A DNA stretch of 64,000 bases from positions 79,632 to 143,631 of the forward strand of contig JAJAGP010001984.1 in the NCBI GenBank assembly GCA_025084515.1, in the 5' to 3' direction. Within the stretch, counting starts at the first letter, position 1; each line of letters starts with the position of its first letter. The notes beneath the pieces were generated by a model. It saw nothing but the letters and a program-made list of their open reading frames with translations, ran no database searches and had not been told where the DNA came from. The translations under genes and the position numbers were made by a program. Shown in pieces: positions 41,901 through 47,719 of the stretch. This DNA is from Ancistrus triradiatus (lineage: Eukaryota > Chordata > Actinopteri > Siluriformes > Loricariidae).

Positions 41901-44613
41901 TTGCTCTTATTGATCCCTTGGCACGTAGCAAGGTAAGGTAAGGTAAAAATATATATATATTTTTTCGCTATCATTTCTGTAATCTTGCCTCAGATGTTAA
42001 TTACTTTCTTCAGCCCGCTCACCCTTTCATCAATGTCCCGGATGCTCATCAGATTGCTGTTTTTAGCGATGCACTCGTCCAGAGCGTCGTGCCAGGTCTT
42101 TTTGTCGGGTGAAAAGTAATAACATCTTTCCTGGTAGGCCCTCCAACCTTCCTCACATTCAGCCAACGCTGAGAGACACAAAGTGAGGGATGAAATGTGA
42201 AACGAAACCGTTTTACTGAGAAGCCAATGGCAAACTCGTCGCCTCAGTTACAATGGAGGACCAAGGGCCGCTGTTGGGGCAGCAAAAGACGTGGTTCTTG
42301 ACTGCCTGTGTGGAGTTTTACATGTTCTCCCCGTGTCTGCGTGGTTTCCTGACACACTCCAAACACGGGTTAGGTTAACTGGCTTCTCTAAAGCATCCCA
42401 GTTTGAATGACTGTGTGTCCTGATGGACTGTCACCTGTCTAGGTTGATTCTCTCCTTCCTAAATACAGAAAGGACTAGTGACTGGGTAGCACCAACCTAA
42501 CCACTACCCAGCCTTGTGACAGACTGGCACCCCATTCAGGGTACATGCTCAGCTGTGCCCTGTGAATTCCGGAATAGGGTGACAGGGGGATAAGGAGCCA
42601 AAATGTGGGCTCCAATGCTCATTACAGGCTTAAAACACATCATGTTGGACCCTAGAGCAATAACAAGTTAAGAATCATGTGTACTTCTGGGCAAATCTGG
42701 GTTTGTTGGATGCCAGGAGAAACTCTCTGCCTGAATGCATAGTGCCAACTGTAAAGGTTGGTGTGGGAGGTATAATGGAACTGGTTTTATGGTCAACACC
42801 CATCCAACACTTTTGGGATGAGCCAAAACTCCAAGGTGTTACCCAGCACCTGTTCCAGGCCTCACTAGTGGTGTTGTGGCCAAAGCAAATCCACACAGTC
42901 TTGTTTAGAAATTCAGAATGAATTAAGTGTGTGTCATCCCAGTGTAGAAATGCATGGAATCGTTTAAGGATGTTGTTTGGTTGTAAATTACGACCATCAT
43001 AAAAGTCCCATGATGGCAGGTGAAAGCATGTGATTTGAGCACAGTACGTCGGTAATGTTTTACTGAATTTCACTGCGCCCATTCCGAGAGACGCATGAAG
43101 AATCACATGGTTCACAATCTATATATAATAATATATAGGCTATAAAAAAATTAAGAGAATACAACATTATGAAGAGTATAGTAAACCAGAGAAAAAAAAA
43201 TTACACAAGAGTATACATTAGAAATAAATAAATAGGTATTAATATTAATATAATTGTTGAAAAGCTAGCATTTTTCATTCTACATTTAACTAAGCAAATA
43301 GTTAAAAAAAAAAAAAAAACAGCCTCGCATCAGATAATTACTGCATTGGTGATTATGTTTCAACTGCCAACAAGTTATTGAACTGATTCAGTGAGGAGCT
43401 TCTCATTTGTTAAACAACCATGCCGAAAGACCCATCCTGTGGTTGTGGGAAAGATGTTCATCTGTTTCAGAAGGGTCAGATTGTGAGAGAGTGGTTCAGG
43501 GAGCATGAGACCATTTTCACATATGGATTGGCCACCACAGAGTCCAGACCTGAAGCCCACTGAGAATCTTTGGGATGTGCTGGAGAAGATTTTGCGCAGT
43601 GGTCCAAATCTCCCATCATCAATACAAGATCTTGGGAAAAAAATGAATGCAACTCTGGACAGAAATAAATTATTTTAACATTGCAGAAGCAGTTCTGTCC
43701 AAGATCTTGTATTGATGATGGGAGATTTGGACCACTGCGCAAAATCTTCTCCAGCACATCCCAAAGATTCTCAGTGGGCTTCAGGTCTGGACTCTGTGGT
43801 GGCCAATCCATATGTGAAAATGGTCTCATGCTCCCTGAACCACTCTCTCACAATCTGACCCTTCTGAAACAGATGAACATCTTTCCCACAACCACAGGAT
43901 GGGTCTTTCGGCATGGTTGTTTAACAAATGAGAAGCTCCTCACTGAATCAGTTCAATAACTTGTTGGCAGTTGAAACATAATCACCAATGCAGTAATTAT
44001 CCGATGCGAGGCTCTTTTTTTTTTATTTTAACTATTTAACTATTTGCTTAGTTCAACCCAGGTGGTGACCTTTGTTGTGGCCTTGCAGTGTACACTTACA
44101 TATTACATTTATAATTTTGTGGTTATGTGCACAATACTTTAAATATATATTACAAGCAGCCTTTTTAGAGATCAAACAAATGTCCAATCAAAATGTAATT
44201 TTCTCAATCAAATTAATTAACATTCAAAATCAGTGTAAATAAGAAAAAACCTAGAATAAAAAATGCTGAACGCAAAAATATTTCAAAATATACGTATACT
44301 ACTAAGAAAATAAAAATCCAAGATGGAATATATATATAAAAAAAAGAATGCCTTTTATGTTTTTTTTTTTTTTTTTTTTTTAAAGACAAACAGATTTTTC
44401 AGTACACTTACAAAAAATTCTAATAATGTAATGTGTTACAGGGATTAAATAAAAATGTTAAAAAACAAAAAACCACCCAAAGAGTGTGTGTTTATATATT
44501 TATATATAAATAATTAATATACATCTCAAAAATGAGCATTGTTATTGATTTAAAAAAATAAAACACTTACCAGAATGGAAGAATCCACTCAGAACGATGA
44601 GGAGCAAAATCAT
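10294..44613 (-). CDS. Large mosaic type I lectin receptor: SP, 5 CTLD, SUEL lectin, F5/8C, LCCL, 7 CTLD, TM, short tail
   Basis: I joined 47 exons by GT-AG borders; their lengths sum to 6,252 nt (2,083 codons plus stop) in one frame. Order: signal peptide (residue 1-14), CTLD1 (15-145), CTLD2 (146-294), CTLD3 (295-441), half CTLD4 (442-494), CTLD5 (495-627), Pro linker, SUEL lectin (639-732), F5/8C (733-879), LCCL (880-979), CTLD6 to CTLD12 (980-1989), linker, one TM helix (about 2013-2035), 48-residue tail. Tandem CTLDs with a TM and tail are known from the mannose receptor family (8 to 10 CTLDs), but this gene lacks their ricin-type and fibronectin II domains and has three modules they lack. 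I do not recognise an annotated gene of this architecture. Likely a cell-surface glycan-binding endocytic receptor; that role is inference. The second half of CTLD4 is broken and must be skipped to keep the frame. Confidence 0.85.
11624..11803 (+). repeat. tRNA-derived SINE
   Basis: Head with A-box-like TGGTAGCCTAGCGGTT and B box GGTTCAAATCCC, body CCTTGAGCAAGGCCCTTAAC, and the 3' signature CTCTGGATAAGGGCGTCTGC then TAAATGCTGTAAA. It lies in the intron between the last CTLD and the membrane exon. Related copies are at 46364-46603. Confidence 0.85.
12244..12300 (-). CDS. Lectin receptor: juxtamembrane Ser/Thr/Pro linker exon
   Basis: Small exon (57 nt) with TTTGCAG acceptor and GTCAGT donor that joins CTLD12 to the membrane exon in frame. 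It encodes HPSTDDNGQMTSPTASPIH, a stalk-like sequence. Choosing the GTCAGT donor rather than the GTATCT four bases further on is required by the phase of the next exon. Confidence 0.65.
12474..14179 (-). CDS. Lectin receptor: CTLD12 (exons 13928-14179 and 12474-12653)
   Basis: First exon begins with a Pro-rich linker then CMPMFTAYGRYCYF, WPEARHYCQQ and NVWLGL; the second has NWRAGEPNN, EDCVEMY, WNDNDC and FVCKV. EPN and WND together form the calcium site of mannose-type CTLDs. The intron between them (12654-13927) is A/T-rich with two poly-A runs (13557-13581, 13647-13672) and no other feature I can support. Confidence 0.85.
14288..15289 (-). CDS. Lectin receptor: CTLD11 (exons 15054-15289 and 14288-14474)
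   Basis: Starts with a five-proline linker and CPSGYTSWYKNCYRL, EEAQAACVKEGGDL and DAWIGLK; the second exon has YRWSDS, HWGPGEPTNYEGEGC, WNDTDC and YICK. The sugar-contact triplet is EPT instead of EPN, with WND kept, so mannose affinity may be changed. Intron 14475-15053 holds nothing I can identify. Confidence 0.85.
15404..17051 (-). CDS. Lectin receptor: CTLD10 (exons 16908-17051, 16013-16167, 15404-15503)
   Basis: Carries WMLFRNKCFMF, EARDWCRKEGGDLAI, ASWIGLSD, FAWSDG, HWGQGEPNNYNGQ, EHCVSI and RWNDETC. EPN plus WND predict calcium-dependent mannose-type binding. The first exon's donor (GTCAGT) is next to a (CA)n/(TA)n microsatellite at 16801-16880; the second intron contains the MITE at 15615-15921. 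Confidence 0.85.
15615..15921. mobile_element. Tc1-like MITE, about 300 bp
   Basis: Imperfect terminal inverted repeats: left AGCCAAAAGAGGCCAAAAG with TTTGTGGACAACCC, right (reverse complement) ATAGCCAAAAGTTTCAGG with ACACCCC. No coding content. The CCAAAAGT core is the same type of terminus as the minisatellite at 17584-18367 and the end at 58545. Confidence 0.65.
16801..16852. repeat. (CA)n microsatellite
   Basis: TACATACATA lead followed by about 20 uninterrupted CA units, in the CTLD10 intron. Confidence 0.95.
17150..18759 (-). CDS. Lectin receptor: CTLD9 (exons 18590-18759, 18413-18483, 17354-17454, 17150-17269)
   Basis: Four exons encode CGENPGWRKNNGLCYYY, ERALLVSILDQQEQ, TAWIGLRM, VHWAPGEPNDANGEEQC, SWNDVNC and YVCKKY. 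EPN and WND are kept. The last exon also carries a Pro-rich linker and the first cysteine (NCPEG) of CTLD10. Unusually the domain is interrupted by a 71-nt exon, and the intron after it holds an 780-bp minisatellite. Confidence 0.85.
17584..18367. repeat. Minisatellite, about 25 units of ~31 bp
   Basis: Unit core TGTCCCAATACTTTTGGCCA followed by a variable 8-12 base spacer; I count 25 copies. A higher-order repeat of about three units occurs twice (17790-17860 and 17907-17985, both beginning GGCAACAATCGGGTT). The core equals a Tc1/MITE terminus seen singly at 58545. It fills an intron inside CTLD9. Confidence 0.95.
18838..19760 (-). CDS. Lectin receptor: CTLD8 (3' part of exon 19683-19888, exons 19396-19570, 18838-19059)
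   Basis: Begins CAEGWTALRHFRNCYK at the end of a shared exon, then KSWQGARQDCISRGAELV, TQWIGLSHD, YHWSDGSG, NWGEGEPNNHGDREDC, FWNDINC and WICEI followed by a Pro-rich linker. EPN plus WND predict mannose-type calcium-dependent binding. The exon 19683-19888 spans the CTLD7/CTLD8 boundary. Confidence 0.85.
19761..20748 (-). CDS. Lectin receptor: CTLD7 (exons 20633-20748, 20063-20214, 5' part of 19683-19888)
   Basis: Has WDVYEFSCYWFEQ, SEAKAFCESRDSTLLHI, NWWMGLRA and THWDRNFPG, then GDCVSM, FWRNRPCDD and FICEA. The EPN and WND positions read NFP and WRN, so this domain has lost the calcium site and is probably structural. Confidence 0.85.
20930..23201 (-). CDS. Lectin receptor: CTLD6 (exons 23028-23201, 22087-22241, 20930-21043)
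   Basis: First CTLD after the LCCL module: LRCPGPEWYEFGEFCY, ARSQCRREGGDLVSI, DVWLGLND, FFTWSDN, YWAPGEPNNHLGFSEDC, RWNDVTC and YICKM. EPN plus WND present. The introns hold pyrimidine-rich sequence (21100-22060) and a TA/CA repeat (22721-22881). Confidence 0.85.
21100..22060 (+). repeat. Polypyrimidine-rich intronic tract
   Basis: Mostly T with TTC/TTTC steps (for example CTTTCTTTCGTTTCTTTAAT). Low complexity, no coding signature; it is purine-rich in the sense strand of the lectin gene. Confidence 0.8.
22721..22881. repeat. (TA)n/(CA)n compound microsatellite
   Basis: Alternating TA runs with CACACACCCACACACC interruptions, inside the first intron of CTLD6. Confidence 0.9.
23285..25058 (-). 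CDS. Lectin receptor: LCCL domain (exons 25004-25058, 24850-24916, 23410-23543, 23285-23328)
   Basis: Reading across four exons gives AITCDAKPNLDHSVDRI, HCPAGCASEPYSVYGT, STICAAAIHGGV, GGDCTILKTPGQDFYSGS, RNGITSRQ and YRVSYTFADG. This fits LCCL (named from Limulus factor C, Coch-5b2, Lgl1) including the CPAGC turn, the VYG and ICAAAIHAG-type segment and the PG..FY.GS..NGI segment. Both module borders are phase 1. LCCL is absent from mannose receptor family members I know. Confidence 0.93.
23655..23712. mobile_element. Terminal fragment of a MITE also present at 60835-61110
   Basis: CAGCGCCACCTGCAGTAGCC then TGAAAGTATTACCACCTTAA matches the right end of the element at 60835-61110 (GCCTGCAGGAGCCTGAAGTC, ACTACCACCTTAAAC). 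Only one end is present. Confidence 0.6.
23720..24780 (+). repeat. Polypyrimidine-rich degenerate tandem repeat
   Basis: Irregular repetition of a 70-90 bp theme (ATTTCTCAGTGTATTTATTG, CTTTTATATATTTCTTGC, TTTTCTTTTTCATACTTT). The same theme recurs at 25540-26110 in the next intron. Confidence 0.75.
25166..29295 (-). CDS. Lectin receptor: F5/8 type C (discoidin) domain (exons 29161-29295, 26150-26304, 25166-25316)
   Basis: Starts CVRGLGVEDGNITDLMLSAS and SARLNG-type strand (ARLNGNSCW), then NSWIQVSLSESMKITGVAIQ, HWVTKFKVQTSIDGQSW, and ends VSVRFIRVLPVEWNGEIGLR with the closing DILGC. Terminal cysteines, W.QV.L and the RFIR.LP..W motif are those of the discoidin fold. Discoidin domains bind glycans, lipids or collagen; target here unknown. 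The exon 29161 donor (GTTCGA) is weak but is the only one that keeps frame. Two large introns carry a Tc1 fossil and low-complexity DNA. Confidence 0.92.
25400..26140 (+). repeat. Polypyrimidine-rich degenerate repeat, second copy
   Basis: Same theme as 23720-24780 (TTTCTCAGTGTATTTATT, TTTCTTTTGCTTTCTTTC). Lies in the F5/8C intron. Confidence 0.75.
26513..28082 (+). mobile_element. Tc1/mariner-like transposon, decayed
   Basis: Terminal inverted repeats: left CAGTGTTTGTATGAAAAAGT then TTGGTGTCACCCTGAT; right (reverse complement) CGTATGGAAAAAAGTTGGGC then ACCCTGATTATT; TA flanks both ends. The inside keeps a transposase relic on the + strand, for example a stretch near 27315-27500 encoding FGGGSIMLWDCVASAGT, the usual Tc1 second catalytic-region neighbourhood, but with several stops and shifts. 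Non-autonomous fossil in the F5/8C intron of the lectin gene. Confidence 0.85.
28090..28335. repeat. (TA)n and (CA)n low-complexity block
   Basis: Runs of TATATA and ACACAC directly beside the right end of the Tc1 element. Confidence 0.9.
28340..28880 (+). repeat. Polypurine-rich intronic tract
   Basis: A and G dominate (GAAAGGATGAAAAGAAAAAG). Opposite strand bias to the 21-26 kb tracts. Confidence 0.8.
29304..29372. repeat. (CA)n microsatellite next to a lectin-gene acceptor
   Basis: About 34 CA units; read on the minus strand the (TG)n run ends nine bases before the acceptor of exon 29161-29295. Confidence 0.95.
29440..30300 (+). repeat. Polypurine-rich intronic tract
   Basis: A/G-rich with many GAAAGAAAG and AAACAAGCAAG motifs, between the SUEL and F5/8C exons. 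No coding signature. Confidence 0.8.
30506..30887 (-). CDS. Lectin receptor: SUEL / rhamnose-type galactose-binding lectin domain (exons 30753-30887, 30506-30652)
   Basis: Reads LYMCENSLLVLHCNHGSVIN, FLGRRSNKICSYGEGTDG, then CTVPGTYERVRKQCDNRQFC, DDDPCPAVSKYIEVVYSC. Eight cysteines, the GR.....C block and the DPC...KY..V.Y.C ending are those of the Gal_Lectin family (sea-urchin egg lectin, fish egg rhamnose-binding lectins, latrophilin, EVA1C). The YGR motif of rhamnose binders reads LGR here. Domain borders are both phase 1. Confidence 0.94.
30917..30958. repeat. (CA)n microsatellite
   Basis: About 20 CA units shortly upstream (in gene sense) of the SUEL first exon. Confidence 0.95.
31040..31700 (+). 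repeat. Polypurine-rich intronic tract
   Basis: A/G-rich low complexity (AAAAGAAACTTAACAAAAGA, GAAAGGAAAGAAATGAAG), third such tract between 28 and 32 kb. Confidence 0.8.
31855..31887 (-). CDS. Lectin receptor: Pro-rich linker microexon
   Basis: 33-nt exon with TTCTTACAG acceptor and GTACAG donor, encoding NTPKPPPPHDG between CTLD5 and the SUEL domain. Phase 1 at both ends. Confidence 0.7.
31969..32005. repeat. (GT)n microsatellite touching a donor site
   Basis: On the minus strand the donor GTACGTAC of exon 32009-32119 runs straight into (AC)n. Confidence 0.95.
32009..32873 (-). CDS. Lectin receptor: CTLD5 (exons 32706-32873, 32476-32595, 32009-32119)
   Basis: Encodes CGSWVADPFNDYCYYF, ADCLRQGGDLLSITD, SLWIGGHD, WEWLDQSPF, NWSPGNPDDYFGEDC, WNDDNC and YACKRR. 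NPD in place of EPN/QPD with WND kept: calcium binding likely, sugar preference uncertain. The first exon begins with WNEKC, which looks like the final WND..C segment of the preceding CTLD4. Confidence 0.88.
32669..32703. repeat. (GT)n microsatellite touching a donor site
   Basis: The donor GTACAC of exon 32706-32873 is formed partly by the repeat. Confidence 0.95.
32879..32922. repeat. (GA)n microsatellite at the acceptor of a CTLD5 exon
   Basis: Read on the minus strand the (TC)n run is the polypyrimidine tract of the acceptor at 32874-32876. Confidence 0.95.
33011..35010. mobile_element. MITE interrupted by a Tc1-like insertion
   Basis: Left end CAGGGACCGGATTCACAAAT, GTTTCTTAGGAAAG; right end in reverse complement CAGGGTCCGGATTACAAAAG, CTTTCTTAAGAAAG. 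Removing 33322-34912 rejoins an element of about 400 bp. Class not determined. Confidence 0.7.
33322..34912 (-). mobile_element. Tc1-like transposon nested in a MITE
   Basis: Ends CAGTGGGACAAAAAAGTATT and, in reverse complement, CAGTGGGGAAAAAAGTATTA, flanked by TA; inverted repeats extend about 200 bp (ATGAGAGAGGTCTG and CTCTCATAG...ACAAAATGA blocks at both ends). The minus strand keeps a transposase helix-turn-helix (MKDTRKKIVGLHQAGKSE, NNSTVGAIVRKWK) and downstream fragments, all broken. Not functional. Confidence 0.88.
35784..36085 (-). pseudogene. Degenerate second half of lectin-receptor CTLD4
   Basis: A good acceptor (TTTTTTTTTCCCCTAAAG) opens a segment that continues the preceding exon in phase but reads AHMLTASW then a stop; one inserted base would restore SW.GLRNCAQEG, and a second shift reaches TDGTPA. 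A second exon-like segment near 35905 reads PWGCRQPDDYNTEDCVQ and NDAPC before a stop. These are CTLD landmarks (WIGL, W.DG.P, QPD..EDC, WND..C) in several frames. Either a decayed exon pair or indel errors in the assembly. The exons before and after are both phase 1, so skipping keeps the frame. Confidence 0.6.
36190..36348 (-). CDS. Lectin receptor: first half of CTLD4
   Basis: Encodes HCDQGFLLFGDYCYLFSAD, KWQDAENYCVSHGGHLASIH and TVSFIT, a complete N-terminal CTLD half with intact splice sites (TCTGTAG acceptor, GTGTGT donor). It splices in phase to the exon at 32873. Confidence 0.85.
36944..38737 (-). CDS. Lectin receptor: CTLD3 (exons 38602-38737, 38452-38534, 38203-38322, 36944-37045)
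   Basis: Carries CPEGWLSYKGNCYLV, EALTRCSDMGGNLLTI, DVWIGVSD, FKWVDKTD, NWSPNFPKNTDNYWDC, KWETGNC and YICKM. Neither EPN/QPD nor WND is present, so no calcium-dependent sugar site is expected. Intron 37046-38202 holds no feature I can name. Confidence 0.87.
38821..39612 (-). CDS. Lectin receptor: CTLD2 (exons 39392-39612, 39145-39254, 38821-38936)
   Basis: Reads WEQFGSNCYKV, ARTECLLEGADLVSVES, NLWIGYSTM, FTWSDAST, NWNTDQPDTT, GLCAGI, WRTHLC and YACKKP. QPD remains but WND has become WRT, so calcium binding is probably lost. Confidence 0.87.
39703..42168 (-). CDS. Lectin receptor: CTLD1 (exons 42023-42168, 40849-40961, 39703-39836)
   Basis: Encodes CEEGWRAYQERCYYFS, ALDECIAKNSNLMSIRD, IYWFGLND, WEWSDGS, YWREGQPDNYNDNEDC, RWNDEHC and YICKRD. 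QPD plus WND is the pair associated with galactose-type binding. Introns contain the elements listed at 39932-40801 and 41637-41880. Confidence 0.88.
39932..40320. mobile_element. hAT-type MITE candidate
   Basis: Left CATGGTTCCCAACCTGGCGT; right in reverse complement CAGTGGCTCCAAACCTTTTT, a terminus type common in vertebrate hAT elements. No coding sequence. Confidence 0.55.
40318..40801. mobile_element. MITE with GTTACGATA-type ends
   Basis: Left CTGGGTGTTACGATAACGAT, GTATCGCGATGC; right reverse complement TAGGGGTGTAACGATACCGA, TACTCGATAC. Adjacent to the previous element. Typical of fish non-autonomous hAT elements. Confidence 0.6.
41637..41880. repeat. Fish interspersed repeat (AGTGGTGGACAGTAATG type)
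   Basis: Starts AGTGGTGGACAGTAATGAAT and is full of TTACTTAAGTA-like steps (TACTTAAGTACTTTC, GTACTTTTAGTTAAGT). Recognised by pattern only. Confidence 0.5.
42250..42600 (+). repeat. Fish interspersed repeat (SINE-like)
   Basis: GTGTGGAGTTTTACATGTTC, TCCCCGTGTCTGCGTGGTTT and CACTCCAAACACGGGTTAG followed by CACCCCATTCAGGGTACATG; the same theme appears at 5556-5700 and 6080. Confidence 0.6.
42660..43120 (+). mobile_element. Tc1-like transposon fragment
   Basis: GTGCCAACTGTAAAGGTTGG, TGGGAGGTATAATGG and CCAACACTTTTGGGATGAGC are recognisable Tc1 transposase-gene segments (the VPTVK.G.GGI and HLWDE regions), heavily deleted between them. No ends found. Confidence 0.6.
43291..44051. mobile_element. 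Fold-back (palindromic) Tc1-derived element
   Basis: Two near-identical inverted arms, 43291-43637 and 43699-44051, separated by about 60 bases. Outer ends CTAAGCAAATAGTTAAA and its complement; arms include TTGAACTGATTCAGTGAGGA and a transposase C-terminal piece (WPPQSPDLKPTENLWDVLE), which holds the third catalytic region of Tc1 transposases. So two copies of one transposon 3' part face each other. In the first intron of the lectin gene. Confidence 0.9.
44571..44613 (-). CDS. Lectin receptor: signal-peptide exon with start codon
   Basis: ATG at 44613-44611 in an AAAGAATGA context opens MILLLIVLSGFFHS, a short hydrophobic signal peptide, and ends at a consensus GTAAGT donor in phase 1, matching the CTLD1 exon. 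No further in-frame upstream ATG precedes it in the nearby sequence. Signal-peptide exons of this size and phase are normal for secreted and type I membrane proteins. Confidence 0.8.
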
Positions 44614-45410
44614 TCTTTGCTCTTTTTCAGCCCTCAAAAGAAAGACTCAACGTTTCTCCACAAAGTCCCAAACTGTTGTTTATGTATTTTAAAAACTATT
44701 TTCTAATTTAAAAATATCTACATCTGCTTTATTAATAAAATTTGAACGTTTGACTCATGTCTGTTAGACAAAGGCTTCGTTTATCAGGACTTGTGTTGAC
44801 CAGGCGCCGGTCTGCACGGCTCTGAGCATCTTCTGATATCACGACCTCTTTTCTGTTTCATCCCAAAGTCCAAAGATGAAGCTGTAAAACCACCAACACG
44901 CCTCCGTCTGAGGGAGGAACGGGCAAAGCGTAGAGTAATAACATGGAGCCGCTGAAGATTTGGGCTGCTCTTTACTTGGCTTGGACGAAGAACATCCAAC
45001 GAAGGTGGAATGAAGATCAGACCCGGTGGTTCATCAAACCACCTCATTTGGCAACATGTTTTCGAATCCTCCACCATGCTTCATGTTTTTGTCTTCCTCT
45101 ATCCTGACATCATCAGTCCATGACTTCTGAATCAGTTCTTCTTGAAACAATTAAGATTTCGTTTCTGTGACTGATGCACCTTTACTTTTGGAACTCCGTT
45201 AATTCCCACATTTCAGTGCCTGTTACTACACCCGTTATTGATCATGTTATTAAGGTTCACAGGGGGTCGAGGGGCACCAATAGCAGTCAAACCTGAGTCA
45301 CTGTGTTGGTGGGCCAGTCTGTTTGAAATTGTGAATCTTTTTGATGAGCCCATTCAAAGTTAAATGAGTGTTTTTGATATTTTGTCCACATTTTTACAGT
45401 CGCCTTTTTT

Positions 45411-45490
45411 TGCTGGGGGTCATAGGGATTCGAACCCGGGTCCCTGCAATGGTGGCCTTGAATATTAGGCCACTGCACCACCCGGGCACC
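45411..45490 (-). repeat. tRNA-like SINE head
   Basis: Minus strand: GGTGCCCGGGTGGTGCAGTG, then GGCCTAATATTCAAGGCC hairpin and B box GGGTTCGAATCCC. It lacks a proper acceptor stem pairing and is followed by a T/A-rich run, so a SINE rather than a tRNA gene. Confidence 0.6.
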
Positions 45491-46363
45491 TTGTGTTTTT
45501 TTTATTTTTTAGATTCACTTTACAGTTTTTCTGGTGTAGGATTTGAAACAGGTCGACGTTTCTGACTGAACATCTTTTTCTACCTGGATGATTTATTAAA
45601 ATCGCAGAAGTCCAAGAGTGCGCATTAATAAACTTTATAACAGCATTCTTTCAGCCTGTAAATGTTATATAATAACAAGGCAGCCTTCAATGTTTTAACT
45701 GCTTTATAAGGAATTTACATCGAGCTGCCAAATAAACCAATAAAAGCTCGATTAGGTGCCAGAGTGACTTGCAAAAATGATGCACAGTAGGCACAAACTT
45801 CACGGTTAATGTGTTACGCTTAACGTTGAATGTAAATGTAACGCAAAAATAATTCAATCAATCCGCCGACTCATAGCGTTCTAGAGCTTAGGCACCAGAA
45901 AACAGAGCTTTAACCCCATATTAAACGATGCTGTTTAACGTTAAATCAAGAAATATCACGTCGAAGAAGCCAAATCGGTATTTTATATCATTATAATATT
46001 TATTAGAGCTTTATTTAAACCAGAAAGTACACCGATGAAAGCAGGGTTGAACAAAATACAGTACGTTTATAGAATCTTTACTAGAAGTCGATATCACACA
46101 GAAACAACGCATCGGAGTCTCCGATCCAGTCCCGACGTTCTGTCGTATGATCGCGGAGCTAAAACGCGTCCCATTACAAGATCTAATCGTGTTAATCGCA
46201 CCATTAATGGTGATTATGACTTTTCATTAATTAAATTAAAAACATTCATCAAATATTTTCCAAAACCATCCTTCATGATTCGCTGTCACACAGTAATGAG
46301 CAACCGTAGGGCGTGTCCTAAATCATTCATAGCATGTAGGTAGAGAGTAGTGACCAAGGGTAC

Positions 46364-46603
46364 TGTGGTAGCCTAGCGGTTAAAGTACTGGACTATAGAC
46401 TAGAAGGTCCAGGGTTCAAATCCCACCTGCCACTGTTTGTTGTGGGACTGTGGTAGCCTACTGGTTAAGATACTGGACTCAGCCAAGCTGCCACTGTTGG
46501 GTTCCTGAGCAAGACCCTTAACCCACAATTGCTTGGATTGTAAGACCGTACCAACTGTAAATCGCTCTGGATAAGGGCGTCAGGTAAATGCTGTAAATGT
46601 AAG
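46364..46603 (+). repeat. Composite (double-headed) tRNA-derived SINE
   Basis: A first head (GTGGTAGCCTAGCGGTTAAA to GGTTCAAATCCC) is followed at 46448 by a second head (GTGGTAGCCTACTGGTTAAG) that lacks its B box and runs into the full body and the GATAAGGGCGTCAGG, TAAATGCTGTAAATG tail. Same family as 11624-11803. Confidence 0.8.
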
Positions 46604-47719
46604 GGTGCCTCATATTTTAGAACTATACACATAAATCGTATGGCCAGCAGGTGTCGCTGTTATGTTATCACGTTGTAGCTCCGGTGCAAAACTAACAGGA
46701 CAAACGTCAGCCTACTTCGGGAATCGGAGCGACAGTACCTGGCGTGATCAGTCCTTAAACTCGATACGTAAGTCCAGCTACCGAAAATTGCACGACACAC
46801 GTAAAACGACCTCGTATGAACAGGATTCCCTTTGTGCTTTTAAATACGTGAATATAAATATAAATAGCGTTCAGTCCCTTTCGTCAACGCCGCGCTAGTC
46901 GGCGAGATCACGTTCCTGTTTACGATAAAACCACGATATTCCAACGATATCAATATAGGATGAAGAGAAAGAATAAGCGCTGCTATAAACAAACCCAAAA
47001 CCCCGGTCACCCCATTGAAAACCAGTTCTGATAGACATAGCGTTAGTAAACCCCGAACCTTGGAACACTTGCACACGTAAGAGTCCGGGAAGCAGAAAGC
47101 ACGACAGTTTTGAGTAAGGCGCAAGTCATATCGAAATAAACCAGAGCAAAGTGTACGGGACGCCTGTCTGTCTCCTCCTGAACGGATCCAAACAAGGAAC
47201 GCAAGCAAGCCAAGGGATGAAATGTGTGACTGTGAACTTGGTGTGGCTGAATATTTTCCTTAAGTCTGATTAATGGAGAACGTTCTAGACTTTCCCAATC
47301 CTTTACATGAATTCAATTTGGATTTGGGTTCCGCACGACGTTGCCAACGCTACCAAGCTTTTATCTCACACTCTATCTGTTGATTGTACTCGCATGATTG
47401 CAGAAATTAAAATGGGGTGGTGGAGGACAGGGGCTGTGGTTGGGTACAGGTTGGGCACAGCCTGAGGGACAGTGGTACAGACAAGGGCTGTGGCTGGTGC
47501 AGACAGGGGCAGAGAGACTAGAACCCAAACTCCGCATTAACAAACGGATTGATTGTGTAGGGCTTGGCTTCACGTCCATGCCACCATCTGATCAGAGAGT
47601 TCTGGCTGTGCCACGTGTGCGCGTGTTTACCAGCTGTGTACAGCGTGCCATCTGCATTGTGACCCGATACACACGATATTGAGCCAGGTCTGTAGTGTGT
47701 GTGGGGTGTGTTTGCGTCT

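Larger units (their letters stand above)
44614..47719. other. Intergenic region between KLHL8 and the lectin gene
   Basis: Holds the presumed promoter of the lectin gene just above 44613 (no convincing TATA box), the KLHL8 3' UTR near 47.7 kb and the SINE-type repeats listed separately. A stretch at 44770-45110 looks repeat-like but I cannot classify it. A G-rich stretch (GGGGTGGTGGAGGACAGGGG) lies at 47411-47430. No other gene seen. Confidence 0.5.

Noticed and set aside
44784..45077. 97-codon minus-strand frame upstream of the lectin gene
   Set aside because: Arg/Ser/Pro-rich without recognisable domain; surroundings look like decayed repeat sequence.
45411..45490. Possible tRNA gene on the minus strand
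   Set aside because: B box and one hairpin only; acceptor stem does not pair and a related copy at 4326-4440 is equally degenerate, so SINE head.
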